DNA of 64,000 bases from Archegozetes longisetosus (GCA_018873245.2 JAEMBT020000008.1:12443172-12507171), one strand, 5' to 3'; counted from the stretch's first letter, positions 35,701 through 47,970 are shown. Program-made: numbers and translations. The notes: generated by a model not told the origin, from the sequence alone.

Positions 35701-38068
35701 TGTTGACAAAAAATCTTTAATTTTAAAGAATCAACAAAATTATGGAAACGGAAAGAAAGCATTTATAGTAACAAATGAATTGAGTTTCGAAACTTCCATT
35801 TCGAATACCTATTCATCACATTTAAAAGAAGAAAATGTTATTCAAGAAAAGTTCGAATCCGACAAAATTCAAGAATCACTTCTATTTTACTCAGAAAAAA
35901 GTTATCATAACTACTTTTATAATTTATTGTATGGTTTTTCGACTCAAATAACAAATGAATCAATAGATCTGACAGTTTGGCACAATTACGCGGCATATCA
36001 TTCACTGCCGATATCATTGAATCTGATGACTACTGCATTACTTCGACAGTTAGCTAATGATAATAGTTATGATATAACAGTCACTAATAATCCGTTGCAT
36101 ATCGATTCGATGGGAAGAGAGTTTTCGTATTATCATAACTATATGGATTTATCTGGATTTTCGCAAATTGATTCGGTTATATTCCTGTTTGGATTTGCAT
36201 TCACTTCTGCCACTTATGTCTTATTACCGATTCATGAATTGAGGACTAAATTTAAATTACTTCAAATGATGTCCGGTCTGAATCCTATAGTTTACTGGTT
36301 CGCAAACTTCACATTTGATTTGATCGTTCACTCTATTTGTTCACTACTTTATACATCAGTTCATCACGTTTTAGATCACTACCAATTTTTTAATGCATCA
36401 CAATATTCATTCATTTCAATATATCTAATGTTTTTGTTATACGGATTCTCATTCATACCGTTCGCATATTTGATATCATTTTTCTGTAAAAAGCCATCGA
36501 CAGGATTTGCATTTATATCTCTTTTTAACATAATCGTCTCAACAATAATTACGGATTTGATTGTAATTTCTGGAAATGGCATTCATCCAATCTTAGAACT
36601 ATTTCTGATTCTGTGTCCGAGTTCACTATTTTTACATGGTATCAATTCTTTACACGGAATTCTTGGATATAATACATACTGTTATATAATGGATTCAATA
36701 GATCCCAACCGGAATTATTGCGAATCTGAGGATCACCGAATTTATAATAATAGTATATGCTGTCCGGACTCATGCTTACAATACGATCAAATAGCAAATG
36801 AAATCTCAAAACATGGCTATTATATACACAATGAAATAGAGCACAATAAAGTATGCCATAAGTGGATGAGCCCCTTTGCATACATAATTTCTTTTTATGT
36901 GCGTTTCATATGCTATGGATTTACATATTTTATTCTAGTTTTAATAATTGAAATGAAATTTTATCGAAAAATTTTACGATTCTTTAAGAAAAGTTTAAAT
37001 TATAATAATAATAACAATAATGAATTTGAACTACAAGAGAGTGAATGTGAAGAAGTGAAACGAGAGTCAGAATATGTTTCACAACTAACGAGAAGCGGAC
37101 ACTTCGATAGTGAGGCTTTGATTGTCGATAAACTAGCGAAACGATTGAAAAAGTGTTTGGTAGTTCCTAATAAACTATCGTTCACTGTTCAAAAGCAACA
37201 ATGTTTTGGATTATTAGGTATTAATGGGAGCGGAAAAACTACAACATTTCGATTAATAACTGGAGATCTGAGTATCTCTTCAGGAAATGCATACTTAGGT
37301 TCAAACGCAAACTTATTGACAAATAAAACACAATTTTATTCTCGTATTGGTTATTGTCCACAAAATGACGCACTTTTGGATAGACTGACAGGAATGCAAA
37401 CTCTTCGATTTTTCGCACGTTTAAGAGGTCTCCAGAGAAGTCATTCCAACAAATTCATTACAAATATTATCGAAAAGTTTGAATTGAAAAATATAATTAA
37501 TAAGCCACTGTCGACATATAGTGGAGGCAACAGAAGAAAGATATCACTCGCAATCGCAATAATGGGATCTCCAGACCTGTTATTATTAGACGAACCAACA
37601 AATGGTATCGATTCTGACTCCAGATTCAAAATATGGCAATTTTTGAGATATTTGTTGATTAGTTGTAAAACTTGCATATTATTGGCTTCACATAATATGG
37701 AAGAATGTGAGGCTTTGTGTTCTCGTTTGGCCATAATGTCGAACGGAGTTCTCAAAACTATTGGATTTATAAATGACTTGAAGAATAAATATGCAAAAGG
37801 ATTTGTAATTGTATTAAAAGTGAATTTGAATACTAATGAAAATGTTGTCGACGACTTGAAATCTAAAGTTTTTGAAACTTTTGGAGAGAAGTGTGTCCTT
37901 AAGTACCACAGTTTTGGTGTTCTTCACTATCACTTAGTCTCCGAAAATGTGAAGTTATCACAAATATTTGATATTTTAGAGACGATTAAAAGTGAATTTA
38001 ATTTAGAGGATTATTTTGTATCAAATGCTAGTTTAGAGCAAACATTTCTTTCAATTATTGGACATTAG
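32773..38068 (+). CDS. ABCA-family full transporter
   Basis: Membrane ATPase of the ABCA subfamily, typically a lipid exporter or floppase. Two exons, 32773-34552 and 34653-38068, join in phase to 1731 residues with the usual TMD1-NBD1-TMD2-NBD2 order. TMD1 has a membrane segment at about residues 24-45, a large extracellular loop, then a helix cluster at about 270-510. NBD1: GPNGSGKTT (579-587, split from the rest by the intron), Q-loop ICPQQN, signature LSGGTMRR, Walker B ILILDEP, H-loop TSHHLEE. TMD2 repeats the pattern with a Cys-containing loop. NBD2: GINGSGKTT (1449-1457), YCPQND, signature YSGGNRRK, LLLLDEP, ASHNMEE. Both ATP sites look intact. ABCA proteins have regulatory tails after each NBD and these are present. 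An AATAAA lies at 38176-38181. Not assignable to a named ABCA from sequence alone. Confidence 0.95.
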
Positions 38069-40329
38069 ATCTAAAGTAAATATTAATCATTTAAACAATG
38101 ATTATATTACTTATATTAATACAACCGAGACAAGTGTAATATTATGTGAGTATGTCTCTAATCAATTTTATTTCAAATAAAAGTAATTTCAAATGGTAAG
38201 AAACTATTTTCTATGAATGACTAAGTTATTTGCTTTCGATCGGTAGTTAGAGATTTAATTAAAGTGTAATAGTAGTTGTGAAATAGGCCTTAATTAAAGT
38301 TAATTTTTGCTCAATAATTTCGTCAACTTATTCGTTAATTAATAATTTATTCAACCAATACATAGATCTGATGTGAGAATAAAATCAAAAATATTAAATG
38401 ATTTTTGGAGTAAAATGTACGTAATTCATTTATAGATTTTCATTGGTTTAAAAATTACGAAAATATTTTATCGTAAAAACTGAAAAGTTAATTATGCATT
38501 TATATTTCTCAGATGTTTATCCTAAAGCATTAGTTTAGAGGATCGATATTTTTATTGCATCTTTTATGAAATTAACGAAGTTATATGTTGAAAATTCAAA
38601 AATTAATCTATAATTATATATAATATAATAAGAAACAGTCAGTAGAATAAAAGTGCATTCAATAATTGTGTGAATATAAAAACATTTTAGCCTGTGTTTC
38701 ACAAATATTTTGTTTGTCATTATCTCTTCTTGGTGTAATTCCATGAAAGGAGAATAAGCTATGTTCTTAATTGAAGTGGAGCTGTGGAGTTTCGGAAAAT
38801 GAGTTTTTATGGCTCTGTTTTGCAAAACTGCAGAACAGAGAGGCTCGGGTAAACTAATTAGTGAAAATATTTCATGTATCTTCAAATTAGGACAACACAC
38901 GAATAAACAATTGGTAGGTTTGGGTTGGATTGGTCAATACCGTTCGACCAATCATCCATAAAGGTTCGATGATCAGACATGGGCTTAATTTTTATCCATT
39001 GTCTCAATCTTAGTCGTATATAGTACCTTGCGTGCATCAAAATCGGGACTTGCGACCAGTTTTTATAAAACCGTTTTTTCTTTTATATTAAAAAGTTATT
39101 TCTGTATTCGATTTTTCAAACAATAGAGCTATTAAGTGATCAATTTTTGTTTGAGAAGTGATTAAGACATGTTGAGTTCAAACAAAATGTGTTTTAGTGA
39201 TCCATTCGCGACATTCACATAAAGACTACTATAAGGAGAAGCAAAGAGTAGGCTTGTGCAGTCACATTTGATCACTTCTCAATTGGTGTGTAAATGAATT
39301 AATTTAGCATTAATTGTTTACTTTGATATGTCTAAACTTATCAATCAATGACATCGATTTACCTCTTATGATCATTATTTTCAATTTTGACTATTTGACA
39401 ACTTATGGGATTTTCATTGTTTTAATGCAAGTAACTATGTGATTTTGCATTTTAAGTATTTCGATAATTAGTCTTTTCTACTACTCGATTGAGTGTTCTT
39501 ATTCTAAATTAAGATTCAATTTATTAGGTAAAAGAGTACTGATACTGACAAGTGAGTGGTAACTTATTTTTCAAATATGAGAATATCAATCAATTGTTGA
39601 GCAACACGACAGAATCTGTAAAACAATTGATCATAACAATTTTTTGAAATATTATTTTCTGCTTAATATGGGAACTAGTAGTTTATAAACTAATTGAAAA
39701 GTGACTTTATGTGTCATTCATTCCTCTTTTAGATGTTTGTAATATTTGATCGATTTTTCTTAATAAGGAATAAGTCCGCGAATCTGTTGAAGAAAAAATT
39801 CTTAAATTTTGATCACTAAAAATGAATTTTTTGTCAGTTTTAATTAAATTTGTCGAGTCTAAGGATTATTCATATAAAAACCGTTATCAATTAAAATATA
39901 TTGTTGTATTTAAAAAAGTATTTTATTTTAATTTGTAAACTTTTTATTTGTTATGGCTGAGAGTGAATTCTTAATCCGAGTTAATTGTAGAATGTTATTG
40001 ATTGTTTTGAGAATCTAATATTGGAATGTTTAAACATCCCTTTTTAGGAATAAAATTTTAAAGTTATAACTCGAAAATATTCTTAACATTCATTCATTAG
40101 TTAGTCTGCGAAGTATAAAAAAGAGAGTAATAGAGAAGAAAGACAAGTGAGAGCTTAGACTCTGAGCTATACATTTAAAAATTTTTGTGTATTATCATTC
40201 AATCTATATATTAATAAAGATTATTAATTGATAAAACCAAAGAGTCGTTATTTCTGCACATGAAAATCCACTCTCACAACATCAAACTATTAATTTATAT
40301 CTCTTGATTTTCATTAAATGAAACCTAAT
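38069..40329. other. Intergenic, nothing recognised
   Basis: AT-rich. It contains the ABCA polyadenylation signal and a 121-codon minus-strand frame at 38535-38900 with no family similarity that I can see. No RNA gene seen. Confidence 0.5.
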
Positions 40330-41995
40330 TAAGAGTTAAATGAAAAAACTTGTTTCGAAATTTGAACTCCCAATAAGTTTGGCTGCTTTTGCAAGGCATT
40401 CAGAGTTATTAATAAGAGAATAGATTTAATTTGGTATGAAGTTCTTTATCACTAAATAATTTATCGATAGCTACAAATAGGTTATGTTCAGTACACTTGT
40501 AAGAATCGATTCGAATATCATATCCCTTCTCATGAATTATTTGCGTGTTATCAAATTGATGAAGAAAAACGCATAACAATAATAGGTTTATCGAAATAGA
40601 AGTTTTCAGTAAAGGTATTCCGGCCATGTATTATAACTAAATCAACTAATGGTAAGGCTTTAGATTGTGGTGAGATCTCTTCCCACAAATTGACTGTTAA
40701 TTCTATCTGATCACGGAGTTGTCATTTTGTTACTACAAACTAATGCTTAAATTTCGGGTGTATACTTAACTGTATTATATCGAACCCACTGATTTCAAAG
40801 AAAAATACATTAGTTTCGATAGTTTTTTCGTGAATTATTAAATGTTCATCTTCTTAAAGCATAAACGTGTCCATTCTGATTCGATTCTCAGGCAATAGTC
40901 TCAAATCTGTGATATCAGGTTCTTCGTGGTAGCGATAGATAATGAGACGATGAGAAAATGAGTCATTCTATTCATTGGTATCCACTCTATTCCAGACGAT
41001 CATTATATTTGCAATCTGTGAGCATATTTCCCTATACTCTAAATTCCTTCCTCTGGTTTTTATCTTCATTTGCAACTAAACCTGAAATTATGATTCATTT
41101 GATTAAATCCATTCAGATTTTCAACAAGAGAACTCATATAGTGATTGATAGATAAGTTCATAAAGAAAATAAAAATTATTAAATAGAATAGAAAATAAGA
41201 ATGTACATTAATGTATAGTGTGTTTCTATAGTGTTACAGAAAAAGTTTTATTTAATTGGAAGTGCGCTTCGCTAAATATGCATAACAGAGCCAAATAAAT
41301 ACGGGTTTTATACTTTTTTCACACAAAGTATGAAATACAATGGAAGAATACCCATTTTTCGTACTGATAAGCTTGTTGAGCGAGGCGCGAACTTTCAATA
41401 ATTCAAAATTATTTTCTTAGTTGTAGTAGGAAGTACTATGGAATGTGTGCGCGTTCAACATTTCAATCAGTACACTATACGCATATCATTGACATTGCTA
41501 ACCTGAACTTCCAGACAGTGCCCTTTCATCATCAAAAAGAATGTTGGATTAGAACTGATGAGATAAAACTATGGCTTATCAGGATATATAAGTTAAGAGA
41601 ACCGATCGCATTATCGATTACAGATAGATCAAGTCTATTTCGTTCAATAGTAGTTTAGAGTATGAGATTATTTTCAATAGAAATATTAACGAGTTATTCT
41701 AAATTTTCAAGTTTAATCACTTTTTCATTTATCAAACGAAGAATTCACGATAGAATATCAGAATCTAGTAAGCTGTCTCGCGCTCTGCAGGTTTGACAAT
41801 TTTGTCTCAACTGGAATCAGACAATTAATCTTCGACGAATCCATATTAAAAAAGTCTTCCCTTCCATGACTGATTAATAACAAATATAATTTGTGGCTGC
41901 GATCTCGGAAATGCTGAGCTAGACCTATACAGCGTTCACATGACCCACACCTTCGACAAGAGTGTATTTAATCATAATTCAATTTTTAATTCATA
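40330..41995 (-). pseudogene. UDP-glycosyltransferase pseudogene
   Basis: Reading the minus strand in shifting frames recovers a whole UGT in the right order. N-terminus: a GxGHVNA motif at about 41940, then GLAQHFRDRSHKLYL (about 41880-41925). Middle: VIDNAIGSLNLY and FDDERALSGSSG (about 41490-41640). C-terminal signature: ISPQSKALPLVDLVIIHG, then NTFTENFYFDKP (about 40560-40700), then HQFDNTQIIHEKGYDIRI (about 40500-40560) and a KAAKLIGS-like end near 40370. At least four frameshifts and several stops interrupt it. Length (~1.65 kb) fits an intronless UGT of about 500 residues. The style (QFDN, IHEKGY) is that of mite UGTs involved in xenobiotic glycosylation. No functional copy is in the window. 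Confidence 0.8.
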
Positions 41996-42270
41996 ATAAT
42001 TGAAATTTTGTTCGCTAAGTGTTTATTGGATTTGTGTAATTATTCATTCGATCTAATTAAGAGTTGAGGTTATAACTTCTGAATTGATTATCGAAATTAA
42101 TAATCAAAAAAGAAAACCAGTTGAAAAGTTTATCTGAATCAATCAATAATGAAAGATAAGAATAGATAAAAAATACTTTCAGTCTTATTTCTAATACTTA
42201 ACACTGAAACGAATATTTTTCTACAAAATAATTCTTTAAATTAAAATTAGTCTTAATAGTTTTCGAAGCG
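41996..42270. other. Spacer
   Basis: Short AT-rich interval between the UGT pseudogene and the palindrome; nothing recognised. Confidence 0.4.
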
Positions 42271-42272
42271 CT

Positions 42273-42416
42273 ATCATCTAATTTTGGAGATTGTTAGGAT
42301 AGGTTAGGTTAGGAAATCTCTAAGTTATCTTAAATATTCTATGCGCATAGAATATTTAAGATAACTTAGAGATTTCCTAACCTAACCTATCCCTAACAAT
42401 CTCCAAAATTAGATGA
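42273..42416. repeat. 144-bp near-perfect palindrome
   Basis: Centred on ATGCGCAT (42341-42348), the two ~72-base arms are reverse complements with one extra base on the right (TAGGAT against ATCCCTA). There is no loop spacer. Each arm contains GGTTAGGTTAGG, i.e. TTAGG-like pentamers as in arthropod telomeres. The ends are not flanked by a clear target duplication. Transcribed, it would give a single long hairpin RNA. Confidence 0.95.
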
Positions 42417-42889
42417 TATAAACTTAAATAAGACCAAATTCTAATATTTCAGGATACGACTATCCACACAAGTTTTTAAAACTTTAAGTTTCAAGTCTTC
42501 GACAACATTAATGTTGAGTGAATTTTAAGTACTATAAAATAAAATCTTTCCTATATCTTATAAATACATATATAATTTTAAGAGTAAGCTTCGGTATAAA
42601 AATTTCAGTTGATTTTTTGTTTAATTATCTGAAAAGAAGTATTTTACACACATTTACCAAAATTAAAGATTTGTGATTATTTGTGCTCAATCGGAAGACT
42701 CATTACCATATGATTTGGTATAAGGCTATATTTGATTTGTTCAGCAATACCAAAACTTATCAGAGTAATAATGTTTAGATTGGTTTTCATTTGAATCAAT
42801 TTTAATATACTTTCATTCAGTTAATAAAATTAATCATACATTGCTCATAATCATGGGAATCATATTCTTTAGGTTTATGTCAAACCAAC
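42417..42889. other. Spacer, nothing recognised
   Basis: AT-rich stretch between the palindrome and a decayed transposase; no gene seen. Confidence 0.4.
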
Positions 42890-43470
42890 TCATTCATCTG
42901 TTAAAATTTATACTGATTTGGAAACTAAATTTCACAAAGCTGTTCGTGAGGAATTTTTCAAAGAATTTAAAAGAGAAAGTCCTAGAGATAAGTAAATTCG
43001 AGAATTAGTAAAAAGTTTAACAAAACAGGAAGTGTTGGAAATAGAAAACATAATATGAGAGCTGTATTAATAGAAAAAAGACTTGAAGACATTAAATAAA
43101 GTTTTCTCCGTAGCCTCAAAAAGACTTTAAGTAGAATAGCTACTTAATTAAGGATCTCGAAAACTGCGTGTCATACCGCTTCTAACTTATTGAATTTTAA
43201 AACATATCGTGTAATTCGCGTACACTTTGACAAAAGTATCTGATCTGGTTTTTGAGGGGTTTTTTAACAATAAAAATTAATGGATTTAATGAAATTTTTT
43301 TTGAATAGACTACATGTAGGGATCAACATCATACTAGGTTGGCGTTGAAACTCCTTGTAAGATAGGTCAATTATTCAAGTAAATTTCTCCAGAACTCGAC
43401 GAGACTTTCTTAGTGATGAGTGGACGCTAAACTAGATAAAAAAATCATTGAATACGTGTACAGTTACTAG
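42890..43470 (+). pseudogene. Decayed mariner-like transposase (DNA-binding half)
   Basis: Forward-strand reading in shifting frames gives KFHKAVREEFFKEFKRESPR followed by IRELVKSL and, further on, EKRLEDIK, FLRSLKKTLSRIAT, LRISKTA and NFKTYRVIRVH. This order matches the paired-like helix-turn-helix region (DUF4817 type) of Tc1/mariner transposases. Several stops and frameshifts interrupt it, and the catalytic half is only hinted at (SDEWTLN near 43425). Clearly dead. Family match is by pattern memory, not by search. Confidence 0.6.
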
Positions 43471-44368
43471 AAAAAAATAACTGAGAGTTAAAGGTAATGT
43501 AGCCTTTTCTGTAGAATAGATCTGATTAGTCAATTGTACAGTCGTTCCAAAATTTGTACCGCGACTCTTTAAATATTTTGAAAGTGTTCCCGATCAAATA
43601 AACTCGTGAATTTTTAATATAGTACTGCCTCACCTCCAACCGACCATATACTGGACTCACCATAAATTACGTCCAGCAATATTAGAGATATTTGACGTAA
43701 TTTATACCAGAAAATTGAGTCGAGATTTTTACAAACTGTCATTTGGATATTGTAGGGGCTTAAAATGAGCGGACAGGTGTTTCAGCGCTTTTCTAGATTT
43801 GAAGCAGTTCCGAAGATAGAGGCCTTCAAAGTTGGAGAATGACCATTCATCATCGGACTTTGGTTGGTTAACCACTTATTGGAATATAGTGATATATATA
43901 ATTTAAAAACTAATTAAGAATACTGTTCAAATACATAAGAGTTTCGACTGGAATATCAAACTCCGATGACTTGACCTCGGGATAAGCATAATGCTGTTTT
44001 GGAATGAATTTTTATGGAAAACCTGGGGTCAAAGGTCGTCGAAATTGGTCAAGTGAAAAGTTTTCGGATTCATCTTGTCAGGATGAATCTAACGATACCC
44101 CACATGTTTGAATTTGAGTCATATTTTAAGCAAAATTAGGAAAAAACTTTGCAATAAAGTTCATTTTTCAAGGAAAGGAGACAGTAATAATAACATGAAT
44201 GACATGATTTTAGGGTTAAATGGTTCAAATTCTTTAGATTATTAGACACACTGAAACAATAATTTAAACATAACTTTAAAAGAAGAACATACTATCTTGA
44301 AAAGTGTGTAAACTCAAACACAGGACTCTGGCGATAATCAATCGAATGGCGAATTGATAATAATTCCA
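43471..44368. other. Spacer upstream of the MACPF gene
   Basis: AT-rich, no gene. A small inverted pair TAAATTACGTC / GACGTAATTTA lies near 43665-43705. Confidence 0.4.
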
Positions 44369-44374
44369 TATAAA

Positions 44375-44410
44375 TATAAAAATGAAATTGAATTATATGG
44401 TTGAGTCAGA
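44375..44410 (+). promoter_or_regulatory. Possible TATA box and initiator of the MACPF gene
   Basis: TATAAAAA at 44375-44382 lies about 31-33 bases before an initiator-like GTCAGA at 44405-44410, the normal TATA-to-start spacing. The start codon would then be only about 12 bases downstream, a very short leader, so the initiator could instead lie elsewhere. Confidence 0.35.
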
Positions 44411-44419
44411 TCGGGGAAT

Positions 44420-45688
44420 ATGAAGCTCTTTCTGATTGTACTGTCTTTGTATTCAGTTATAGAAACATGTTATTCACTAGAATGTGTTCTGGTGCCTCCA
44501 GGAATCGACAGACTATCACATGGAATTGATATAACAAGTTTCGACTTATTTCCACCAGATCTGACTAAACCTAACGGTTTTGCAAGAACCATATTCGACT
44601 GGACATGCGATAAAAAGAGGAAGTGGCAAAATCCATACACAAATCAGGTCTACGACTTACCCGATCAGATCGAATCAATTACTGTTTTTCCAGGAGGAGT
44701 ACAGCAGAACATAGTTGAGGTTCACAATAACTATCACGAAATTCAAAAATCACGTGCAAGGTCGTTGGGTTTGGGCCTCGTAGGTGGTTTGTTTGGCTTC
44801 TCTTATTCATCTTCTAAATATATGCGAAAAATTGTCGCAGAAGAGAAAACTATTACAACTGTTTCGGCTCATGTGTCCGCATTAGCTGCACAGATGATTC
44901 CTTCTTATACAGAACACGCTGGAACTTATATGAAACAGTTTTATGACCAATTCCTGCCAAATAATTATTTAGATAATCCTGGAAAATATCAAGAATTTTT
45001 GAATACTTTTGGTACTCATTGGTTCCAAAACGGACAGTTTGGAGGCAAAATGATATTTGAGGCTGAAACCTCTAAATCATATGCAATGTTAACTAATTCT
45101 AAAAGTTTGGGTGTTAGCGCTTCAGCAACATTTTTCAATATACTCACACTCAGTGGTGGTCATAAGAAAGGCCTAACTAAAGTCGATATACATTACTATC
45201 AGAACAGTGTGTTCTCAGCATCTTATTATGGAGGAGTTGCCGAACTAATCAAGACCGGAGGTTTATCTGGGTTTGATGGCTGAAGTGCTTCGGTCCACAA
45301 AAGCCCCTGGATTTTTGGTGGACAAATGAAATCAATTGTTGAATTTTTGCCCAATGGGCCCAAGAAGAATGCGGTCAAAACTGCTCTCACTGTTAAGTTA
45401 GATCGTGCTTATTTGGATGAATTGGTACGCAACATAAATATTTTGAAGCAAAATCCTTATATTGATATGGTCGGAGCTAAAAACTATACCAATCAAGCAG
45501 TTGCTCTCAGAGGTCAAGTTATACCACCACATGATAAAGTTACCCAATTAGGAGCTGCTATTGAGGCCTTCATTGACGCGAATAAAGGCAAAACAGCTCC
45601 AAAGCCAGTCTGTAAAGAAGTTTATGATTCAAAACAAAAGAAAAATGTTTGTGTAAATCCAACCACTTGCATTTGTAATATTCATTAA
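44420..45688 (+). CDS. Secreted MACPF-domain protein with one in-frame TGA
   Basis: Member of the membrane-attack-complex/perforin pore-forming superfamily. Single exon. Residues 1-20 are a signal peptide (MKLFLIVLSLYSVIETCYSL). The MACPF signature FGTHWFQNGQFGG lies at 197-209, after the helical segments expected of this fold. Codon 288 (45281-45283) is TGA. The same frame then stays open to 45688, and what follows still reads like the C-terminal part of the domain and a Cys-containing tail, so the break is a single nonsense codon and not a frameshift. As read, the product stops at 287 residues. It may be a young pseudogene, a null allele, a base error in the assembly, or a real truncated protein. 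AATAAA at 45741-45746. Target and role are unknown; immune and digestive roles are known for other members. Confidence 0.8.
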
Positions 45689-46089
45689 TTATTGATCGAT
45701 CTGAAAACTAAATCTTTAAAATTAATGGATAACATAATTCAATAAAAGTTGAGCTTTCAATTCTGTAATTTTTGAAAACTATTTAAAGATGAGAATAAAG
45801 CTGCAAAAGCATTCTGCGTAATTATATCACTATGCCAGCTACACTATAATAATTTTATGAAAACATTTTAGACAACTCTATAAACAAATATTTAACTAAG
45901 TTACTAGTGCTTAATATTCAAATATTGATTTAATAGATATTTTAGAATTATTATTAAGCAATTAGATTAATTAGTGAAGAAATCAAATTAATATTTTAAA
46001 TGAGGCAGCTTGTGTTTTAATTTCAATTCAGATTACAGCAGTATTCAATTAAATTTTGATATGATTAAATTTAATGTGATAAACGCAGG
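45689..46089. other. MACPF 3' flank
   Basis: Contains AATAAA at 45741-45746 for the MACPF gene and otherwise unremarkable AT-rich sequence. Confidence 0.5.
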
Positions 46090-46713
46090 GGATCGAAAAG
46101 CATTTACGATAACGACAAAGAAGGTTGGCATGATATACTTTAGTTCTTCTACAGAGTCGGAAAAATGATTTTTCCGTAGCCTAGATTAAAAATTATGATA
46201 GTTATAGCAAAACCAATTGTATATTCGGATTCTATGTGAAAAGGTATATTGAAAAGGTTTGTATGATAAACTTTAAGTTAATGATTGAATAATTACTACA
46301 GACGTGATTCACTCTCGACATATTGCAAAATCTCATTAATTCACTTTTGATGCTTTAATTTTAGTGTCACCAGAGAATCTATAATATACACGTTTTATTA
46401 AGTTACCCTCATATCTGATAACCATTTAGTTCTACTTTGTTTCTCAAAAATTCCATATTTTAACAAATCAATTTTATAATAAAAATACCATTTTGTAGCC
46501 CAACAAACTATTTTTGTTAGCTATGTCTAAAGAAGAGATCAATTTTCAAGTTCATTCTTTTATCTATTGGATCTAGAACACCGAGAACAAAATTGATAAT
46601 GAACATTAGTGAACTTTTTAAATGGACTTTTTAACGTAAAGTCCGAATATATGATTGGTTTTGCTGTAACTATTATAGCTTCTGCTCTAGACTACAAGGA
46701 ATTTTTTCGATCC
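46090..46713. mobile_element. Inverted-repeat element, GGATCGAAAA ends
   Basis: Left end GGATCGAAAA (46090-46099) is inverted at the right end (TTTTTTCGATCC to 46713). A longer inner match runs 46166-46240 against 46636-46700 (for example AGCAAAACCAATTGTATATTC on the left with its inverse on the right). The 620-bp length and absence of coding suggest a non-autonomous DNA transposon. Confidence 0.65.
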
Positions 46714-46890
46714 TTAATTAATGAGTTTTATCGATGTTTAAAACTGTTTCTGTTACTTAAGTAAGGTCACTTAAATTAGCTTATTTAAATAAATTCAAGT
46801 TTTACTGAACAATATAGACAGCTATTTAGTGATGTTTAGCTTAAGCATTTTTATTAAAATGATAAAGATGTCGATGTAAAGTAAATCAAT

Positions 46891-47498
46891 GGTTCCATGG
46901 CAGTTCAGCGCAAAAAAGTTCAGAGCATAAAGATTCAGCCAACACAATTCAGCGCACAAAATTTAAGCGCAAATACCATAAAGCGCTTTTACAATTCAGC
47001 GCATATTAAAATTCTAAAACCATTATTAAAACTCGTATTCAAATTTGCTATAAAAATAGAATAAAAACTTACAGTAATATATATAAAAAGATACACAAAT
47101 AAAATAATCAAAGTGAAAGGTTATGGGCAATAGCCTTGAGATAATCTATGATAGGGATTGTTCCAAACTTAACAACAATCTTCTTTAAATTGGCGGCAGT
47201 GTCCCGATACTTCTTCCTTTTCGCTTATGGTTCGCCTCCTGAAAGATACTGTTCAACTTGTAATTGACGAAGGCTCTGATCTTCCTTAAGACCTTCCTTA
47301 TACAAAGTTGTATATAAAGCATTTCTTGTTCAAAACACAAATCATTACAGCTTTCAAAATAATTGAAAAAAGCAAAATATATATTTATTGCGCTTAGCTT
47401 TGTGTGCTGAATTGTCTCTGCGCTTTACTTGTGTGTGCTAAATTGTGTCGGGTGAGTCTTAATGCGCTGAATTTTTTTGACTGAACTGGCCTGATACG
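46891..47498 (-). mobile_element. Mutator-like element (MULE) remnant with 8-bp target duplication
   Basis: Flanked by an exact direct repeat AAATCAAT (46883-46890 and 47499-47506). Terminal inverted repeats of about 100 bp contain several copies of TTCAGCGCA; left end GGTTCCATGGCAGTTCAG, right end (inverse) CGTATCAGGCCAGTTCAG. Between them the minus strand (about 47110-47330) reads GLKEDQSLRQLQVEQYLSGG, then KRKKYRDTAANLKKIVVKFG and IPIIDYLKAIAHNLSL, which resembles the C-terminal end of MULE/FLYWCH-type transposase proteins of arthropods. Long inverted repeats plus 8-10-bp duplications fit Mutator. Only a fragment of the protein is left, with at least one stop, so the element is non-autonomous. 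Confidence 0.7.
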
Positions 47499-47506
47499 AA
47501 ATCAAT

Positions 47507-47970
47507 TTACTTTGAAAGGCAATGCGAACGCAATTACATTTCATTGCTTATCAAGCCATATTAAATTCATTACCTTCGTTAGTTTTTAGTTTTAAATTGA
47601 TCTAAATTTAAAGGATGTTATTGAATAGAAGGAGAAAGACATTGTAGTAAGACTTTTTGTTGTTGCCATCGGTTTATTTGTGGGTGATATGTATTATCAC
47701 CTCCAAAAGTCTGTTAAACTCTGCGCCAAAAATTAAGGAAAAGAGATCATTAAAACAAAACTTTTTATTTATCTGGTTTTGTGAATACGCAGAATACACG
47801 AATTTGGGCAGGAAGGAACTTTAACCAATGTGGAAAGTCACACTTCATCCATTGAAAGTTGGGGTCTAGCGTGCGATTTTTCTAAGAGAAATTGTAAGCA
47901 TAATTGTTTCCTTTAATAAATTCTAGTGAATATCAGAAAATCATTGACCTGTTTGATCAATTTGGATTTT
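47507..47970. other. Spacer, nothing recognised
   Basis: AT-rich interval between the MULE remnant and a decayed mariner fragment. Confidence 0.4.

Noticed and set aside
38535-38900. 121-codon minus-strand frame downstream of ABCA
   Set aside because: No family similarity, poor coding look, AT-rich hydrophobic composition typical of chance frames.
42301-42316. Internal telomere array (TTAGG)n
   Set aside because: Only two or three pentamers inside a palindrome; too short for a telomeric tract.
45281-45283. Recoding of the MACPF TGA (readthrough or selenocysteine)
   Set aside because: No sign of a recoding element was seen and the family has no such habit; nonsense change or base error is simpler.
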